Source of the DNA: Chromatiaceae bacterium
GTDB taxonomy: Bacteria > Pseudomonadota > Gammaproteobacteria > Chromatiales > Chromatiaceae
Length of the DNA stretch: 64,000 nt
NCBI GenBank assembly: GCA_024639005.1
Contig: JAHEJD010000002.1
Span: forward strand, 49,330-113,329
Direction: 5' to 3'
This document shows positions 21,790 through 32,091 of this stretch, piece after piece; the first letter of the stretch is position 1, and every line of letters starts with the position of its first letter. Under the pieces are notes generated by a model. It searched no databases, was not told where the DNA came from, and saw only the letters and a list, made by a program, of their open reading frames with translations. The position numbers were made by a program, and so were the translations under genes.

Positions 21790-22707
21790 TCAGCCTCCGG
21801 TCATCAGGCGCTTCGGGGCGATACGTCCATCGTCCTGCACCTCACCGACCGCCAGGAACCGCTCGGCATGGTAAACCCGCACCCAGCCTTGCGTCGGCGC
21901 CTTCGGCACCAGCACCGCCTGACCCTGCTTGAGATAGAAGGCGGCATCCCCGCCGACCTGCACCTCTGGCCAATCACTCAGGGCCGTATCTATCGGCAGC
22001 AGCAGGACGTCGAGCGCCGCCTGACCCTCAGACGCGGCACGTTCGACCGCCTCCATGGTGTGCATGGGGAGGTGGTTGTAAGGCCCGACGCCGGTGCGCC
22101 GCAACGCGCTCACGTGCGCGCCGCAGCCCAGTGCCTCACCGATGTCTTCGGCGAGGGTACGGACATAAGTTCCCTTGGAGCAATGCACGTGCAACTCGAA
22201 CTCCGGCAGATCGACCTCCCCCAACGTCAGATCATGGATCCTGACCCTGCGTAGCTCTCGCTCGACCTCAACGCCCTCACGCGCCAGCTCATACAGACGT
22301 TTGCCCTTGTGCTTGAGCGCGGAGTACATGGGCGGGAGCTGCTCGATGTCGCCAAGGAAGTCTGCGAGTACCTCCTCTATGCGCTGCTGCGTCACGCCCA
22401 CCAGCGGGCGACTACGCAGGATATCGCCTTCCGCATCGCCGGTGGCGGTGGTCTCGCCCAGTTTCAATCGAAAGCGATAGAACTTGTCGGCATCCAGTAG
22501 AAAGGCTGAGAGCTTGGTGGCATCACCGAAGCAGATCGGCAGCATACCGTCCGCCAGGGGATCGAGGCTGCCCGTGTGTCCGGCCTTGCGCGCATCATAC
22601 AAACGCTTCACGCGCTGCAGCGCTTGGTTGGAACTCAGCCCCAGCGGTTTATCTAGAAGCAGTATGCCGCTGACGGGGCGACCGCGGGCGCGTCCACGTC
22701 GCCCCAT
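21790..22707 (-). CDS. truB: tRNA pseudouridine(55) synthase
   Basis: Makes pseudouridine 55 in the T-loop of all elongator tRNAs. The 305-residue protein has the catalytic aspartate (D49) in GHTGSLDPLADG, the KHKGKRLYELAREG element and a C-terminal PUA-like region (about 245-300). It follows rbfA by 2 bases in the conserved rimP-nusA-infB-rbfA-truB operon. Confidence 0.97.
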   Translation of the reverse strand: MGRRGRARGRPVSGILLLDKPLGLSSNQALQRVKRLYDARKAGHTGSLDPLADGMLPICFGDATKLSAFLLDADKFYRFRLKLGETTATGDAEGDILRSRPLVGVTQQRIEEVLADFLGDIEQLPPMYSALKHKGKRLYELAREGVEVERELRRVRIHDLTLGEVDLPEFELHVHCSKGTYVRTLAEDIGEALGCGAHVSALRRTGVGPYNHLPMHTMEAVERAASEGQAALDVLLLPIDTALSDWPEVQVGGDAAFYLKQGQAVLVPKAPTQGWVRVYHAERFLAVGEVQDDGRIAPKRLMTGG

Positions 22708-22709
22708 AC

Positions 22710-23072
22710 TCAGTCACCCTGTCCCTGGTCTTTGGCGACCGCCTGGTCGATCAACGACGAGAGGCGTATCCCGGTCTCGATCGACTTGTCATAGACGAAG
22801 GCCAGCCGTGGTACGACCCGGAGCAGCATTTTTTCTGCCAGACGGCGGCGCAGAAATGCGGCAGCCTTGTTCAGGGCTGCCGCCGTAGCCTTGGACTTCG
22901 CCGAGTCCATCACGGTGAAATATACCTTCGCGTGGGATAGATCGCGCACCACGCGCACTTCCTGGATAGTGACCCCTGAAAGCCTCGGATCCCGGGCCTC
23001 GTCGCGCAGCAGCAAGGCGAGCTCACGATGTATCTCGGCGCCAACGCGCTCTTCACGCCCGAATTCGTGCAT
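22710..23072 (-). CDS. rbfA: ribosome-binding factor A
   Basis: A 30S maturation factor acting on the 16S 5' end and needed in the cold. The 120-residue KH-like protein has RVGAEIHRELALLLRDEARDP and LRVVPRLAFVYDKSIE. It lies between infB and truB with gaps of 22 and 2 bases, as in other gammaproteobacteria. Confidence 0.95.
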   Translation of the reverse strand: MHEFGREERVGAEIHRELALLLRDEARDPRLSGVTIQEVRVVRDLSHAKVYFTVMDSAKSKATAAALNKAAAFLRRRLAEKMLLRVVPRLAFVYDKSIETGIRLSSLIDQAVAKDQGQGD

Positions 23073-23094
23073 CAGCGCTCTCTATCCGGAACAA

Positions 23095-25671
23095 TCAGAG
23101 CTCGCGCGCGATTTCCACGCGCTCGAAGACCTCAATCTGATCCCCCGGCTTGACGTCGTTGTAGTTTTTGACGCCGATGCCGCACTCGGTACCGGCCTTG
23201 ACCTCGTTTACATCATCCTTGAAACGGCGCAGGGATTCGAGCTCGCCCTCGAACACGACGACGTTATCGCGCAGCACGCGGATCGGGCTTTGTCGCTTGA
23301 CTGCGCCTTCGACGACCATGCAGCCGGCGATTGCACCAAGCTTCGAGGACCGAAATACGTCGCGAACCTCGGCCAAACCGATGATCTCCTCTTTGACAAC
23401 CGGTGAAAGCAGGCCGGAGATCGCCTTTTTGACGTCGTCGATGACCTCGTAAATGATGCTGTAGTAACGCAGATCGAGGCCATGCTCTTCCACCACGCGT
23501 CGCGCGGTGGCATCAGCGCGTACGTTGAAGCCGATCAGTATGGCATTTGAGGTGACCGCCAGGTTGGCATCCGACTCGGTGATTCCACCGACCCCGGAAG
23601 CGACGATCCGCACTTTGGCCTCGTCGGTTTCGATCTTCAGCAGCGATTCGCGCAAGGCCTCCACGGAGCCCTGAACATCGGCCTTCACGATGAGATTGAC
23701 GTAAGCGATCTCGCCCTCCGCCATCTGCGTAAACAGCTGATCGAGCTTGGCGGCCTTCTGCTCAGCGAGGCGTGAATCACGATGGCGAACGCGACGCAGC
23801 TCGGCGACTTCGCGGGCCTTCTTCTCATCGGGAAGAGCGACCAGATCATCACCGGCGGACGGCGTGCCCGACAGGCCCAGCACCTGCACCGGGATAGACG
23901 GCCCCGCCTGTTCCACTGACTTACCGTCTTCGTCAAACATCGCACGCACGCGCCCAAACTCGGCGCCCGAGACGACGGCATCACCGCGTTTCAGCGTGCC
24001 GGACTGGACCAGTACGGTAGCTACCGGCCCACGCCCTTTGTCGAGACTGGATTCGACAATGATGCCACGTGCGAGCCCGTCATGGACGGCTCTTAGTTCC
24101 AGCACCTCTGACTGCAGCAGCACGGCCTCGAGAAGCTGATCAATACCGTCGCCAGTCTTGGCAGAGACCTTAATAAATTGCACGTCGCCGCCCCACTCCT
24201 CTGGCACGACCTCTTCCGCGACGAGTTCCTGCATCACACGGTCAGGATTTGCCTCCGGCTTGTCCATCTTGTTCACGGCGACGACGAGGGGAACGTGCGC
24301 CGCCCGTGCATGCTGAACCGCCTCTTTGGTCTGTGGCATCACACCGTCGTCTGCAGCCACAACCAGGATGACAATATCGGTTGCCTGAGCACCGCGCGCG
24401 CGCATCGCTGAAAATGCGGCGTGGCCCGGCGTATCCAGGAACGAGATCATCCCGCGGCTAGTCTCGACGTGATAGGCACCGATGTGCTGGGTGATACCAC
24501 CAGCCTCGCCAGCGGCGACTCGGGTAGTGCGAATGTGGTCGAGCAGCGAGGTCTTACCGTGGTCGACGTGGCCCATGATGGTCACCACCGGCGCGCGGGG
24601 CGACAGCTCCCCTTTTTGTTCACCTTCCGCGGCCGTCAGAATCTCCTCTTCGACGTCCTCCAGCTTCTCCGCGACGGCGCTGTGCCCCATCTCCTCGACC
24701 AGCAGTATCGCCGTTTCCTGGTCGAGAACCTGATTGATGGTCACCATCATGCCCATCTTCATCAGGGACTTGATGACCTCGCCTGCCTTGACAGACATGC
24801 GCTGCGCAAGCTCGCCCACCGAGATGCTCTCGGGAACGGGAACGTCCTTGATCACTGGCGCTGTCGGACGCTGAAATCCGTGCTGGGAATCTGCACTTGT
24901 TGCTGCCACGCGTGCGGCCTTGCGTCCGGCCTTGCCGCTGCGCTGGCCGCGCTTGCCGGATGCCACATGCAGCTCACGGCGCCCCGGTCGGCCGCGCTCA
25001 GCGGGGCCCGAGTCACGCTCACGCTTGCCCTTCTTGGAGGGTTTGTCGGCGGCCTTGCGCTGCTCGGCCTCTTGCAACGCGCGACGCTGCAGTTCGGCCT
25101 CGGCGCGCGCCTGTTCCGCCGCCTGGCGACGCAACTCTTCTTCCGCAGCGACCTTGGTTTCCTCCGACTGGCGGCGTTCGGCCTCCTCGGCCTCACGTCG
25201 CGCCTCCTCGGCGCGGCGTCGGGCTTCCGTCTCTTCCTCCACCTGGCGACGCTGCTCTGCCTGTTCGGCCAGGGCGACCTTGGCTTCTTCTGCCTGGCGC
25301 AGCAGCTCCTCTTGGCTGGATTCATCTTCAGTCTTGGGTTTTGTGACCGCGCGCTTGCGACGCACCTCGACACTGACGGTCTTACCGGTGCGTGCGGCAG
25401 CGCTGCGCGCTGTCACCCGACCGCTGACCGGCTGGTGCAGCTCCGTTGTGGTCTTACGTTTGAGCGCGACCTTGCGCGCCCCGCTGCCGCCTGCCGCCTC
25501 GCGTTTGCCGTGGCTTCGCCGCAGATGATTGAGCAAGTCCATTTTTTCCTGCTCGGTGATGATGTCTTCGGCTCCCTGCTTCGACACCCCCGCATCACTC
25601 AGCTGTTTAAGCAGCCGATCGACTGGGATGCCAACGTCAGTGGCGAGTTGGCTGACCGTGACTTCACTCAT
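23095..25671 (-). CDS. infB: translation initiation factor IF-2
   Basis: A GTPase that delivers initiator tRNA to the 30S subunit. The 858-residue protein has the N-terminal IF2_N fold (about 1-50), a long charged Ala/Glu/Arg coiled-coil-like linker (about 110-245), a second IF2_N element (about 283-335), and a G domain with G1 GHVDHGKT near 367, DTPGHAAF and NKMDKPEAN. Domains II-IV follow and bind fMet-tRNA. It starts 12 bases after nusA. A strong alternative start for a short IF2 isoform is not obvious. Confidence 0.97.
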   Translation of the reverse strand: MSEVTVSQLATDVGIPVDRLLKQLSDAGVSKQGAEDIITEQEKMDLLNHLRRSHGKREAAGGSGARKVALKRKTTTELHQPVSGRVTARSAAARTGKTVSVEVRRKRAVTKPKTEDESSQEELLRQAEEAKVALAEQAEQRRQVEEETEARRRAEEARREAEEAERRQSEETKVAAEEELRRQAAEQARAEAELQRRALQEAEQRKAADKPSKKGKRERDSGPAERGRPGRRELHVASGKRGQRSGKAGRKAARVAATSADSQHGFQRPTAPVIKDVPVPESISVGELAQRMSVKAGEVIKSLMKMGMMVTINQVLDQETAILLVEEMGHSAVAEKLEDVEEEILTAAEGEQKGELSPRAPVVTIMGHVDHGKTSLLDHIRTTRVAAGEAGGITQHIGAYHVETSRGMISFLDTPGHAAFSAMRARGAQATDIVILVVAADDGVMPQTKEAVQHARAAHVPLVVAVNKMDKPEANPDRVMQELVAEEVVPEEWGGDVQFIKVSAKTGDGIDQLLEAVLLQSEVLELRAVHDGLARGIIVESSLDKGRGPVATVLVQSGTLKRGDAVVSGAEFGRVRAMFDEDGKSVEQAGPSIPVQVLGLSGTPSAGDDLVALPDEKKAREVAELRRVRHRDSRLAEQKAAKLDQLFTQMAEGEIAYVNLIVKADVQGSVEALRESLLKIETDEAKVRIVASGVGGITESDANLAVTSNAILIGFNVRADATARRVVEEHGLDLRYYSIIYEVIDDVKKAISGLLSPVVKEEIIGLAEVRDVFRSSKLGAIAGCMVVEGAVKRQSPIRVLRDNVVVFEGELESLRRFKDDVNEVKAGTECGIGVKNYNDVKPGDQIEVFERVEIAREL

Positions 25672-25683
25672 ATTCGATCCCCT

Positions 25684-27186
25684 TTACTCGGCACTCTCTG
25701 CGAACCAAGGCGCACGCGCCGTCATGATCAACACACCGGCGCGCTCCTCATCCATCCCCTCGATCTCGAGCAGCTCGTCAACTGACTGCTCCGCCAGGTC
25801 CTCCATGCTGACCACACCGCGCGAGGCGAGCTGATAAGCCAGTTTGCGATCCATCCCTTCCATCGTCAGCAGATCTTCGGCGGGCTCCACGTCGCCCAGC
25901 ACCTCTTCCTTGGCTATCGCACGCGTCAGCAGGGCATCCTTGGCCCGGTTGCGCAATTCATCGATGATCTCCCGATCGAACTCCTCGATCGCCGCCATCT
26001 CGGCGTCATCGACGTAGGCAATCTCATCGATGCTGGTGAAACCTTCCTGAACCAGTATCGCGGCTACTTCCTCGTCGACATCCAACTGCGCCATAAACTG
26101 CTGAATATGGTCCTGAGCCTCGGCCTCGCTTTTCTCGGCCGCCTGTTCCTCACTCATTACGTTGAGTTCCCAGCCGGTCAACTGACTGGCCAGGCGGACA
26201 TTCTGCCCGCCGCGACCGATCGCTTGAGACAGGTTTTCATCCTTCACAGCAACGTCCATGCTGTGCGCATCTTCGTCCACGACGATCGAGGTGACATCCG
26301 CCGGCGACATCGCATTGATCACAAACTGCGCCGGGTTGTCGTTCCACAGAATGATGTCGACACGCTCGCCGCCAAGCTCATTCGAAACCGCCTGCACACG
26401 GGAACCGCGCATTCCTACACAGGCGCCCACGGGATCGATACGGGGGTCGTTGGTGCGCACCGCAATCTTCGCCCGAAGCCCAGGGTCACGTGCGGCACCG
26501 ATAATATCGATCAGCCCCTCGCCAACCTCGGGCACCTCCAGGTTGAACAGCTGGATCAACAGCTCTGGGCAAGTCCTCGATACGAACAACTGCGGGCCGC
26601 GCTGCTCGGAGCGCACGTCGTAGAGATAGCCGCGCAGGCGATCACCGGCGCGCACTGCCTCTTTCGGGATAACCTCGCTCTTGGGTACCAGCGCCTCGGC
26701 GTTGTTGCCCAGATCGAGAACGATCGACCCACGATCAGCGCGTTTCACTATCCCAGTGATGAGTTCGCCAACCCGATCCTGATAGGCCTCCACCACTTTT
26801 GCGCGCTCGGCCTCGCGGACTTTTTGAACGATGACCTGCTTGGCTGTCTGCGCGGCGATGCGCCCGAAGGCAATCGAGTCGATTTCATCTTCGACATAGT
26901 CGCCCGGTTGCAGATTCGGATCTTCTGAACGCGCGGCAGACAGCGTAATCTCGGTAATCGGGTTCTCCAGGACCGGCGTCTCGGCATCGTCCATTATCAG
27001 CCAGCGCCGGAAGGTCTCGTAGTCTCCCGTCATGCGATCGATTGCGACCCGCACCTCGATCTCGCCGCCGTTCTTCTTCCGCGTTGCCGATGCCAGGGCT
27101 GCCTCTATCGCCTCGAAAATAATCTCTTTTTCGACGCCCTTCTCATTGGATACCGCATCCACAACGAGCAAGATCTCTTTGTTCAT
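25684..27186 (-). CDS. nusA: transcription termination/antitermination factor NusA
   Basis: Binds RNA polymerase and modulates pausing, termination and antitermination. The 500-residue protein has the N-terminal RNAP-binding domain (about 1-130), S1 (about 135-200), two KH domains ([17 protein letters not shown] near 300; [15 protein letters not shown] near 365) and two C-terminal acidic helix-hairpin-helix repeats (about 370-500). The ATG at 27186 gives the canonical [16 protein letters not shown]. It follows rimP by 15 bases. Confidence 0.97.
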   Translation of the reverse strand: MNKEILLVVDAVSNEKGVEKEIIFEAIEAALASATRKKNGGEIEVRVAIDRMTGDYETFRRWLIMDDAETPVLENPITEITLSAARSEDPNLQPGDYVEDEIDSIAFGRIAAQTAKQVIVQKVREAERAKVVEAYQDRVGELITGIVKRADRGSIVLDLGNNAEALVPKSEVIPKEAVRAGDRLRGYLYDVRSEQRGPQLFVSRTCPELLIQLFNLEVPEVGEGLIDIIGAARDPGLRAKIAVRTNDPRIDPVGACVGMRGSRVQAVSNELGGERVDIILWNDNPAQFVINAMSPADVTSIVVDEDAHSMDVAVKDENLSQAIGRGGQNVRLASQLTGWELNVMSEEQAAEKSEAEAQDHIQQFMAQLDVDEEVAAILVQEGFTSIDEIAYVDDAEMAAIEEFDREIIDELRNRAKDALLTRAIAKEEVLGDVEPAEDLLTMEGMDRKLAYQLASRGVVSMEDLAEQSVDELLEIEGMDEERAGVLIMTARAPWFAESAE

Positions 27187-27201
27187 CGCTCCGCCTTCCA
27201 C

Positions 27202-27660
27202 CTAAAACTGATGTACCAACCGCGCTGAGGAGATCTGTGCAATCGGCAATCGCACCGGTTCCTCCTCAATCTCAAGCACCACGACTTCATCATCCACTTC
27301 GAGAATGGTCCCTTTGTAGTTGCTTCTGCCATTCACTGCAGCATGCAACTTGATCCGCGCCACTTCGCCGACAAAACGCTCGAAATGCGCCTTTTCGAAC
27401 AACGGCCGATCGAGTCCGGGGGATGACACCTCCAGCACATACCCGCCGCGAATCGGGTCTTCCACATCCAGCACGCCGCTCACCTGGTGGCTGACCTTTT
27501 CGCAGTCAGCCAGACCGATACCGTCCTCGCGGTCGATATAGATCCTCAGCAGGTGACCCGCCGTCGGTCGCGATAGATACTCCACGCCAACCAACTCGTA
27601 ACCGAGCGCGTCGACTGCGCTCTGGACCAAGGCCGTCAACTGGGGTGGTGCCTTGCGCAT
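27202..27660 (-). CDS. rimP: ribosome maturation factor RimP
   Basis: Needed for 30S subunit maturation. The 152-residue protein has the N-terminal alpha/beta domain (LGYELVGVEYL, LRIYIDREDGIGLADC) and a C-terminal SH3-like barrel with EVSSPGLDRPLF at the junction. The ATG at 27660 is the conserved start MRKAPPQLTALVQSAV. It directly follows a terminator hairpin in the leader, with only a weak GGGAA ribosome-binding site. It heads the operon rimP-nusA-infB-rbfA-truB. Confidence 0.95.
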   Translation of the reverse strand: MRKAPPQLTALVQSAVDALGYELVGVEYLSRPTAGHLLRIYIDREDGIGLADCEKVSHQVSGVLDVEDPIRGGYVLEVSSPGLDRPLFEKAHFERFVGEVARIKLHAAVNGRSNYKGTILEVDDEVVVLEIEEEPVRLPIAQISSARLVHQF

Positions 27661-27853
27661 ATTCCCAAAAACAAAAAATGGGCCAGCGGCCCATTCCTGA
27701 ATCCCTCGCACCCGAATCCGGTGCTCTACGATATGAAAAAACCCCATCGCTGGGGTTTTCCAGGATGCGGCCCCTGGAGAACCGCGACTGTGCCAGGGGT
27801 CATCGCCCTTTCAACAGCGGCCCGAATTCTAACAGAGTTGGCGATGTCGTCAA
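27661..27853 (-). promoter_or_regulatory. Promoter and structured attenuator leader of the rimP-nusA-infB operon
   Basis: A promoter TTGACG (27853-27848), 16-base spacer, TAGAAT (27831-27826) precedes a leader of about 158 bases. Three hairpins follow. A CCCCTGG/CCAGGGG stem spans 27799-27771. Intrinsic terminator 1 (AACCCC/GGGGTT plus T-run) spans 27759-27736. Intrinsic terminator 2 (an 8-bp AATGGGCC/GGCCCATT stem, then TTTTGTTTTT) spans 27695-27666 and ends 6 bases before the rimP ATG. Premature-termination leaders of rimP are known in enterobacteria. Here NusA autoregulation is the natural hypothesis. No tRNA gene is present in this leader. Confidence 0.7.
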
Positions 27854-27889
27854 ATGCCGAAACCCCTCGGGTCGGCCGGCGACGGGGCC

Positions 27890-28222
27890 TCAATGAGGCC
27901 GACGCGCCAGCGGCGCCTGGCCCGCGGGCGGCAGAGCCTGTTTGGCCAGTTGGACGAGGCGTCGCGCCTCGGCGAACTCACTGTCTCGCATCTCCGCAGC
28001 AACATGAAACCTCAGCTTCTCGGCGTCGGTATCCCCCTGCTCGAATGCTCGAGTCAACCAGTAATAGGCCTGCACCAGGTCGAGCTCCACCCCGCGGCCC
28101 TCCGCATAGACCAACCCGGCCGCGTACTGGGCGTCCATGTCTCCCGATTCGGCCTCGGCAATCAGGCGCGCCGCGGCCTCCGGGTCATTGCGCAGCAGAT
28201 TCAGCCCGCGCAGATCAGCCAC
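27890..28222 (-). CDS. SEL1-like repeat protein
   Basis: A small (110 residues) protein carrying one clear Sel1/TPR-like repeat (AQYAAGLVYAEGRGVELD, about 31-48, then YYWLTRAFEQGD) and a partial second. Such repeats mediate protein-protein contact. The start is GTG at 28222. No signal peptide is visible, so a cytosolic place is assumed. It lies just upstream of the rimP promoter on the same strand and 37 bases after the DUF302 gene. Its partner is unknown. Confidence 0.75.
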   Translation of the reverse strand: MADLRGLNLLRNDPEAAARLIAEAESGDMDAQYAAGLVYAEGRGVELDLVQAYYWLTRAFEQGDTDAEKLRFHVAAEMRDSEFAEARRLVQLAKQALPPAGQAPLARRPH

Positions 28223-28259
28223 GGGTAAGGATGTCCGCTATTGACGGCCGCCCATGGCA

Positions 28260-28760
28260 TCAGTCGAACCGCAACATCTGGTCCATCTGCGGACCCAGTT
28301 CTTTGGTCATGGTCAGCACATCGCCTCCGTACATCTCCCCCATCGCCTTGAGATTCATCATCGAGATATAGGTCTTGCCGTCCGATTTCTGGTACACGGC
28401 GATAGTGCAGGGCATCATCGCCGTCAGCTGCTTGTACTCGTCCTTGAGCAGCAATTTCGCCGCCGCCTTCGGCTCGCACATCTTGATTACTCGATTCGGC
28501 CCGATGTCGGTCCCGGTGACTTTTTTAAGGTTGCGTTGGAAGTCGACCTTCCACTTGCCGGGCACCTTCCAGCCCAGTGCTTTGGCGTTTTTTTCCAGGC
28601 GCTCCAGCGTCTCCTCGAAGCCCAAAGGACTGGCGACTTCGACCAGCATCTCGAACTTGCCCGGTGCCGCCTGTGGGTCGGCGATCGTCGCGCCGCCCCA
28701 GATCATTGCTGCGCATCCGGCCAGCACCCCGACCAGCAGACGATTGATCTCTCTGTTCAT
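28260..28760 (-). CDS. DUF302 domain protein, exported
   Basis: A 166-residue protein with an N-terminal signal-like helix (about 6-28, LLVGVLAGCAAMIWGG with a possible lipobox-like cysteine) followed by a DUF302-type domain (about 35-160). Visible segments include SPLGFEETLERLEKNAKALGW and MMPCTIAVYQKSDGKTYIS. DUF302 proteins often accompany sulfur and copper/redox genes in thiotrophs, but their function is not defined. The ATG at 28760 has GAGG 7 bases upstream. It is divergent from the CcoI-like ATPase, so shared control is possible. Confidence 0.85.
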   Translation of the reverse strand: MNREINRLLVGVLAGCAAMIWGGATIADPQAAPGKFEMLVEVASPLGFEETLERLEKNAKALGWKVPGKWKVDFQRNLKKVTGTDIGPNRVIKMCEPKAAAKLLLKDEYKQLTAMMPCTIAVYQKSDGKTYISMMNLKAMGEMYGGDVLTMTKELGPQMDQMLRFD

Positions 28761-29038
28761 AGCCACGCCTCAAACTAACCAATTTTGATATCCCGGAGCC
28801 TTTGCCCGCTCCCGGGAGCCTTCGCAACGTCGGCAGATTCCCGCGAGCGCCCGAATTGTGTCAGTTTTCTGCGGTGAGCTCCATGCCGCCAGCCCCGGGT
28901 AGGCCTGTCCTGGATCGGCCGCGCCCGCGAACGTTGAATGGGCCACACGGCGGCGGTCAACTCTTATACTACCAGGGCTCAGCCAGGAGACGGCACCCTG
29001 AGCCCGGTAGCGATGAATTTCTCGGAGCGCGCCCATCT

Positions 29039-31585
29039 TTGACGCATTCACCCGCCCTCGACCCCGCCGCCGAGCCGACGAAAGCCAGCGCGGCGGTGCA
29101 AAAAGCAACCAATGCAGACGACAACGGCTGTTTTCACTGTGGGCTGCCGCTGGACAAGCATTTTCATGAGAAGACACGCGTGCTCGGCCGCGAGCGGGCC
29201 TTCTGCTGCAATGGCTGCCTCGCTGTCGCACGCAGCATCGTCGACGCCGGACTCGAGGAATACTATGAGCACCGGCGCGAAAAGGCGATCACCGCCGATG
29301 TAGTCCCCGAACTCGTTCGTAAGCTGGCTTTTTACGACCATCCCGATGTGCAAAAGTCGTTCGTGCGCGACAGGGCCGCGACGCGTGAGGCCTCGCTGCT
29401 GCTGGAGAACATCCGTTGTGCCGCCTGCCTGTGGCTGAATGAGCGGGTGCTGCGCGGCCTCGACGGCGTTCTGGACGTCGACCTCGACTACACCAGCCAT
29501 CACGCCCGCGTGCGCTGGGACCCCAAGCGCATCAAGCTCAGCGAGATCCTGGAGAGCATCCTCAATATCGGCTATGTCGCCCATCCCTACGACACCACGC
29601 GTCGCGAGGAGCTCAACGCACTGCAGCGAAAACGCAGCACCGAACGGTTGATCTTTGCCGGCATCATCGGCATGACGGTGATGAACTTCGCGATCGCCGG
29701 CTACGTCATGGGCTACAGCGACGAGACCGGCGAACTGGCCCTGTGGGTGCGCATCGGCCGCTGGACCAGCCTCTTCGCGACCACCGCGCTGCTCGCCTAT
29801 CCGGGCCAGGAGTTTTTCATCGGGGCCTGGCGCGACCTCCGAAATCGCCGCCTCGGCATGGACGTGCCGATCGTGCTGGGCCTGAGCGTTGCATACCTCG
29901 GCAGCCTGCACACCACGCTGATGCAGTCCGGCGAGGTCTATTACGACTCCATCGCGATGTTCATCTTTCTGGTCCTGCTCGCCAGGCGCATCGAACTGCG
30001 TGGTCGAGTTCGCGCGGCCGACGCACTTGACCGGGTGGGCAGAATCCTGCCAAGACTGGCGACGCGCCTGGCGCCTGACGGGGAACAGGAGGTCCTGGTC
30101 TCGGATCTCCGGCCGGGTGACCGGGTGCGCGTAAGGCCGGGCGAGATCGTGCCGACCGACGGCCGCCTGGCCGAAGGCCGCAGCAGCTTCGATGAATCCC
30201 TGTTGACCGGCGAGCCGCTGCCGGTTTCGCGCGCCCGGGGCGACGCGGTCATCGCTGGCACGTGCAACGTCGACCAATCGGTCGTGATCGAAATCGCGAA
30301 AGAGAGCGCGGATTCCACCGTCGCGGAGATCCACCGACTGTTGGCACGCGGAATCCGCGACGCGCCGCGCTATGCGGTGCTGGCACAGCGTGCGGCGACC
30401 TGGTTTGTCGCGGTGGTCCTGGTGATCGCGGCGGTCACCGCCGGCGCCTGGTTGTGGATCGATCCCTCAGCGGCCCTGCCCAACACCGTCGCGGTATTGA
30501 TCGTCACCTGCCCCTGCGCGCTGGCCCTAGCCACGCCGGTGGCGGCGGCTGTCGGGGTTGGTCGCTTCGCCGACAACGGACTGCTGACGGTGCGCAGCGA
30601 CGCCATCGAGGTCCTCGCACAGTGCGATACCTTTGCGTTCGACAAGACCGGCACGCTGACTGCCGGCGAGCTGGCGATCGAGGAGATCGCGGTCTTTGGG
30701 GGCCTGGAGACCGACCGGGCGCGGGCGATCGCCGCATCTCTCGAGGCACATTCCGAGCACCCGGTCGGCAAGGCCTTACGCGAGGCCTGGTCTGGCGATG
30801 TCGCCGACATCGAGGGCCCGTACAACGACGTCGGCCTGGGCATCTCCGGTAGGCTGGATGACTGCGAATGGCGGATCGGGAAACCGACATTCGCCCTGTC
30901 GACAGAGGTAGCAGGGGGCCTCCGGGATCGCATCGCCGCCCTGCTGGCGCGCGGCCAAATGGTCGTCGCCCTGGGCGACGACCAAGGCAGGGGCGCACTG
31001 TTTGCGCTCAGCGATCGAATCCGTCCTGGTGCCCGGGAACTCCTGCGGTCTTTACGTGCGCACGGGGTCTCGCACATCGCGCTCTTGAGCGGCGACAGCC
31101 AGGTCAGCGTCGACCAATTCGCCAATGGTCTGGACTTCGACCAAGTGCGCGGCGACCTGACGCCTGCCGACAAACTGACCTGGATCCGCGATCGTCAGGC
31201 GACCGGCGCGCGGATCGCCATGTTGGGCGACGGCATCAACGACGCACCGACGCTCGCTGGCGCCGATGTCTCGATTTCATTCGCACACGCCACGGAACTG
31301 GCACAGGTCAACAGTGGGCTGCTCGTACTCGGGGGCGAACTCGGCGTGATCGCCGAGATGCGCCAACTGGCCAAGAAGATACGGCGCATCATTCGCCAGA
31401 ACCTCGTCTGGGCGGCCAGCTACAACCTGCTCACCGTTCCAGCCGCGGCGCTGGGATGGATCGCCCCCTGGGGCGCCGCAATCGGCATGTCACTGAGTTC
31501 ACTGCTTGTCGTGCTGAACGCCCTGCGCCTGCGGAGCATAAAAGGCCAGCACGCCGGCATGAACCGTGCAAATCGTGAGCAATAA
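29039..31585 (+). CDS. Cu+-type P1B ATPase (CcoI/FixI-like)
   Basis: A heavy-metal P-type ATPase that pumps copper out of the cytoplasm, in the CcoI/FixI group that supplies copper to heme-copper oxidases. An N-terminal cysteine-rich module (CFHCG near 31 and FCCNGC near 55) precedes an HMA domain (CAAC near 127). Eight membrane helices follow, with the transport motif CPC, phosphorylation site DKTGTLT, SEHPVG and GDGINDAP. The TTG at 29039 is a best guess: the frame stays open to 28802 but upstream codons look non-coding. It lies near a ba3 oxidase rather than a cbb3 operon. Confidence 0.85.
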   Translation: MTHSPALDPAAEPTKASAAVQKATNADDNGCFHCGLPLDKHFHEKTRVLGRERAFCCNGCLAVARSIVDAGLEEYYEHRREKAITADVVPELVRKLAFYDHPDVQKSFVRDRAATREASLLLENIRCAACLWLNERVLRGLDGVLDVDLDYTSHHARVRWDPKRIKLSEILESILNIGYVAHPYDTTRREELNALQRKRSTERLIFAGIIGMTVMNFAIAGYVMGYSDETGELALWVRIGRWTSLFATTALLAYPGQEFFIGAWRDLRNRRLGMDVPIVLGLSVAYLGSLHTTLMQSGEVYYDSIAMFIFLVLLARRIELRGRVRAADALDRVGRILPRLATRLAPDGEQEVLVSDLRPGDRVRVRPGEIVPTDGRLAEGRSSFDESLLTGEPLPVSRARGDAVIAGTCNVDQSVVIEIAKESADSTVAEIHRLLARGIRDAPRYAVLAQRAATWFVAVVLVIAAVTAGAWLWIDPSAALPNTVAVLIVTCPCALALATPVAAAVGVGRFADNGLLTVRSDAIEVLAQCDTFAFDKTGTLTAGELAIEEIAVFGGLETDRARAIAASLEAHSEHPVGKALREAWSGDVADIEGPYNDVGLGISGRLDDCEWRIGKPTFALSTEVAGGLRDRIAALLARGQMVVALGDDQGRGALFALSDRIRPGARELLRSLRAHGVSHIALLSGDSQVSVDQFANGLDFDQVRGDLTPADKLTWIRDRQATGARIAMLGDGINDAPTLAGADVSISFAHATELAQVNSGLLVLGGELGVIAEMRQLAKKIRRIIRQNLVWAASYNLLTVPAAALGWIAPWGAAIGMSLSSLLVVLNALRLRSIKGQHAGMNRANREQ

Positions 31586-31745
31586 GTGCGGCCTGCTGGG
31601 CTGGAGTTTCGTCGACGATCCTCAATCCAGCGATTACCTAACCTTCACCGACAAGCAGGCCGCAAGTGCCTGGGTGCGCCAAAAGAGCCGCCGCAACGCC
31701 GACCCATCACGGCGGTGGAAAATCGTCGCTGACTGCGACACCTGA
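31575..31745 (+). CDS. Hypothetical small protein (56 residues)
   Basis: A short frame from GTG (31575; an alternative GTG lies at 31566) overlaps the end of the copper ATPase gene by 11 bases and ends at 31745. It encodes [20 protein letters not shown], then a basic C-terminal half with two tryptophans ([10 protein letters not shown] and [11 protein letters not shown]). Residue composition and third-position GC look coding-like. It is not CcoS, the small protein usually found after ccoI. No family was recognised and the ribosome-binding site is weak, so it may be spurious. Confidence 0.4.
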   Translation: MSNKCGLLGWSFVDDPQSSDYLTFTDKQAASAWVRQKSRRNADPSRRWKIVADCDT

Positions 31746-32091
31746 TCTGACATTTCTCGCCAGCCGCCGAGATTGGCGAGAAATTCTGCGATCTGTCCTC
31801 GTCACGTTTACCTCGTGACCAACAAAGCGACGTTAACCCACGTTAAATTTGTTCATAACCAATCACTTATAATCAAATAACCCTTTTAAAAGCCAGCTAG
31901 CCGGTTTATGGTTCTCCTCGCGCCTGGCCGAGACTGCCGCAAGAACAACAAGTCCTCGGCGGTATCCCAAACTCGGTGCAGGCCCACGCACGCGATTTCA
32001 GTCATATCGACTTCGACGACGACCGCGACGTCGTCGGCCGATCTCGCTGCGATAACCACTAAATAATTGTCGACATTCGGAGAGCCTGATC
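31746..32091 (+). promoter_or_regulatory. Regulatory gap upstream of the ba3 oxidase operon
   Basis: This 346-base gap holds several signals. An 11-bp perfect hairpin (31752-31762 / 31774-31784) follows the small ORF and may end the ATPase transcript. A 6-bp dyad GTCACG/CGTGAC spans 31801-31819. A tandem direct repeat ACGTTAA-N3-ACGTTAA spans 31830-31846, 10 bases centre to centre, about 20 bases ahead of a TATAAT -10 (31868-31873) that lacks a good -35. This layout fits an activator-dependent promoter. The remaining leader (about 31880-32091) has no convincing gene. Confidence 0.55.

Noticed and set aside
24421..25785. 454-codon open frame antisense to infB/nusA
   Set aside because: Its peptide is an antisense shadow of the strongly biased infB linker; it has no ribosome-binding site or family motif, and infB and nusA are intact.
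27661..27825. tRNA gene in the rimP leader, by analogy with metY in E. coli
   Set aside because: No cloverleaf, T-arm GGTTC-type box or CCA end could be drawn; the hairpins are terminators and a plain stem.
28802..29038. 79-codon N-terminal extension of the copper ATPase
   Set aside because: It is open only by composition: it is Pro/Arg-rich, lacks a ribosome-binding site and overlaps the likely divergent promoter (TATACT at 28965-28970).
29048..30334. 428-codon frame antisense to the copper ATPase
   Set aside because: Antisense to conserved ATPase motifs and without any coding feature of its own.
31907..32065. 52-codon ATG frame in the oxidase leader
   Set aside because: The peptide is a low-complexity Ser/Thr run at its end, without a ribosome-binding site. 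Another frame in the same place looks slightly more coding but has no start, so the stretch was described as leader.
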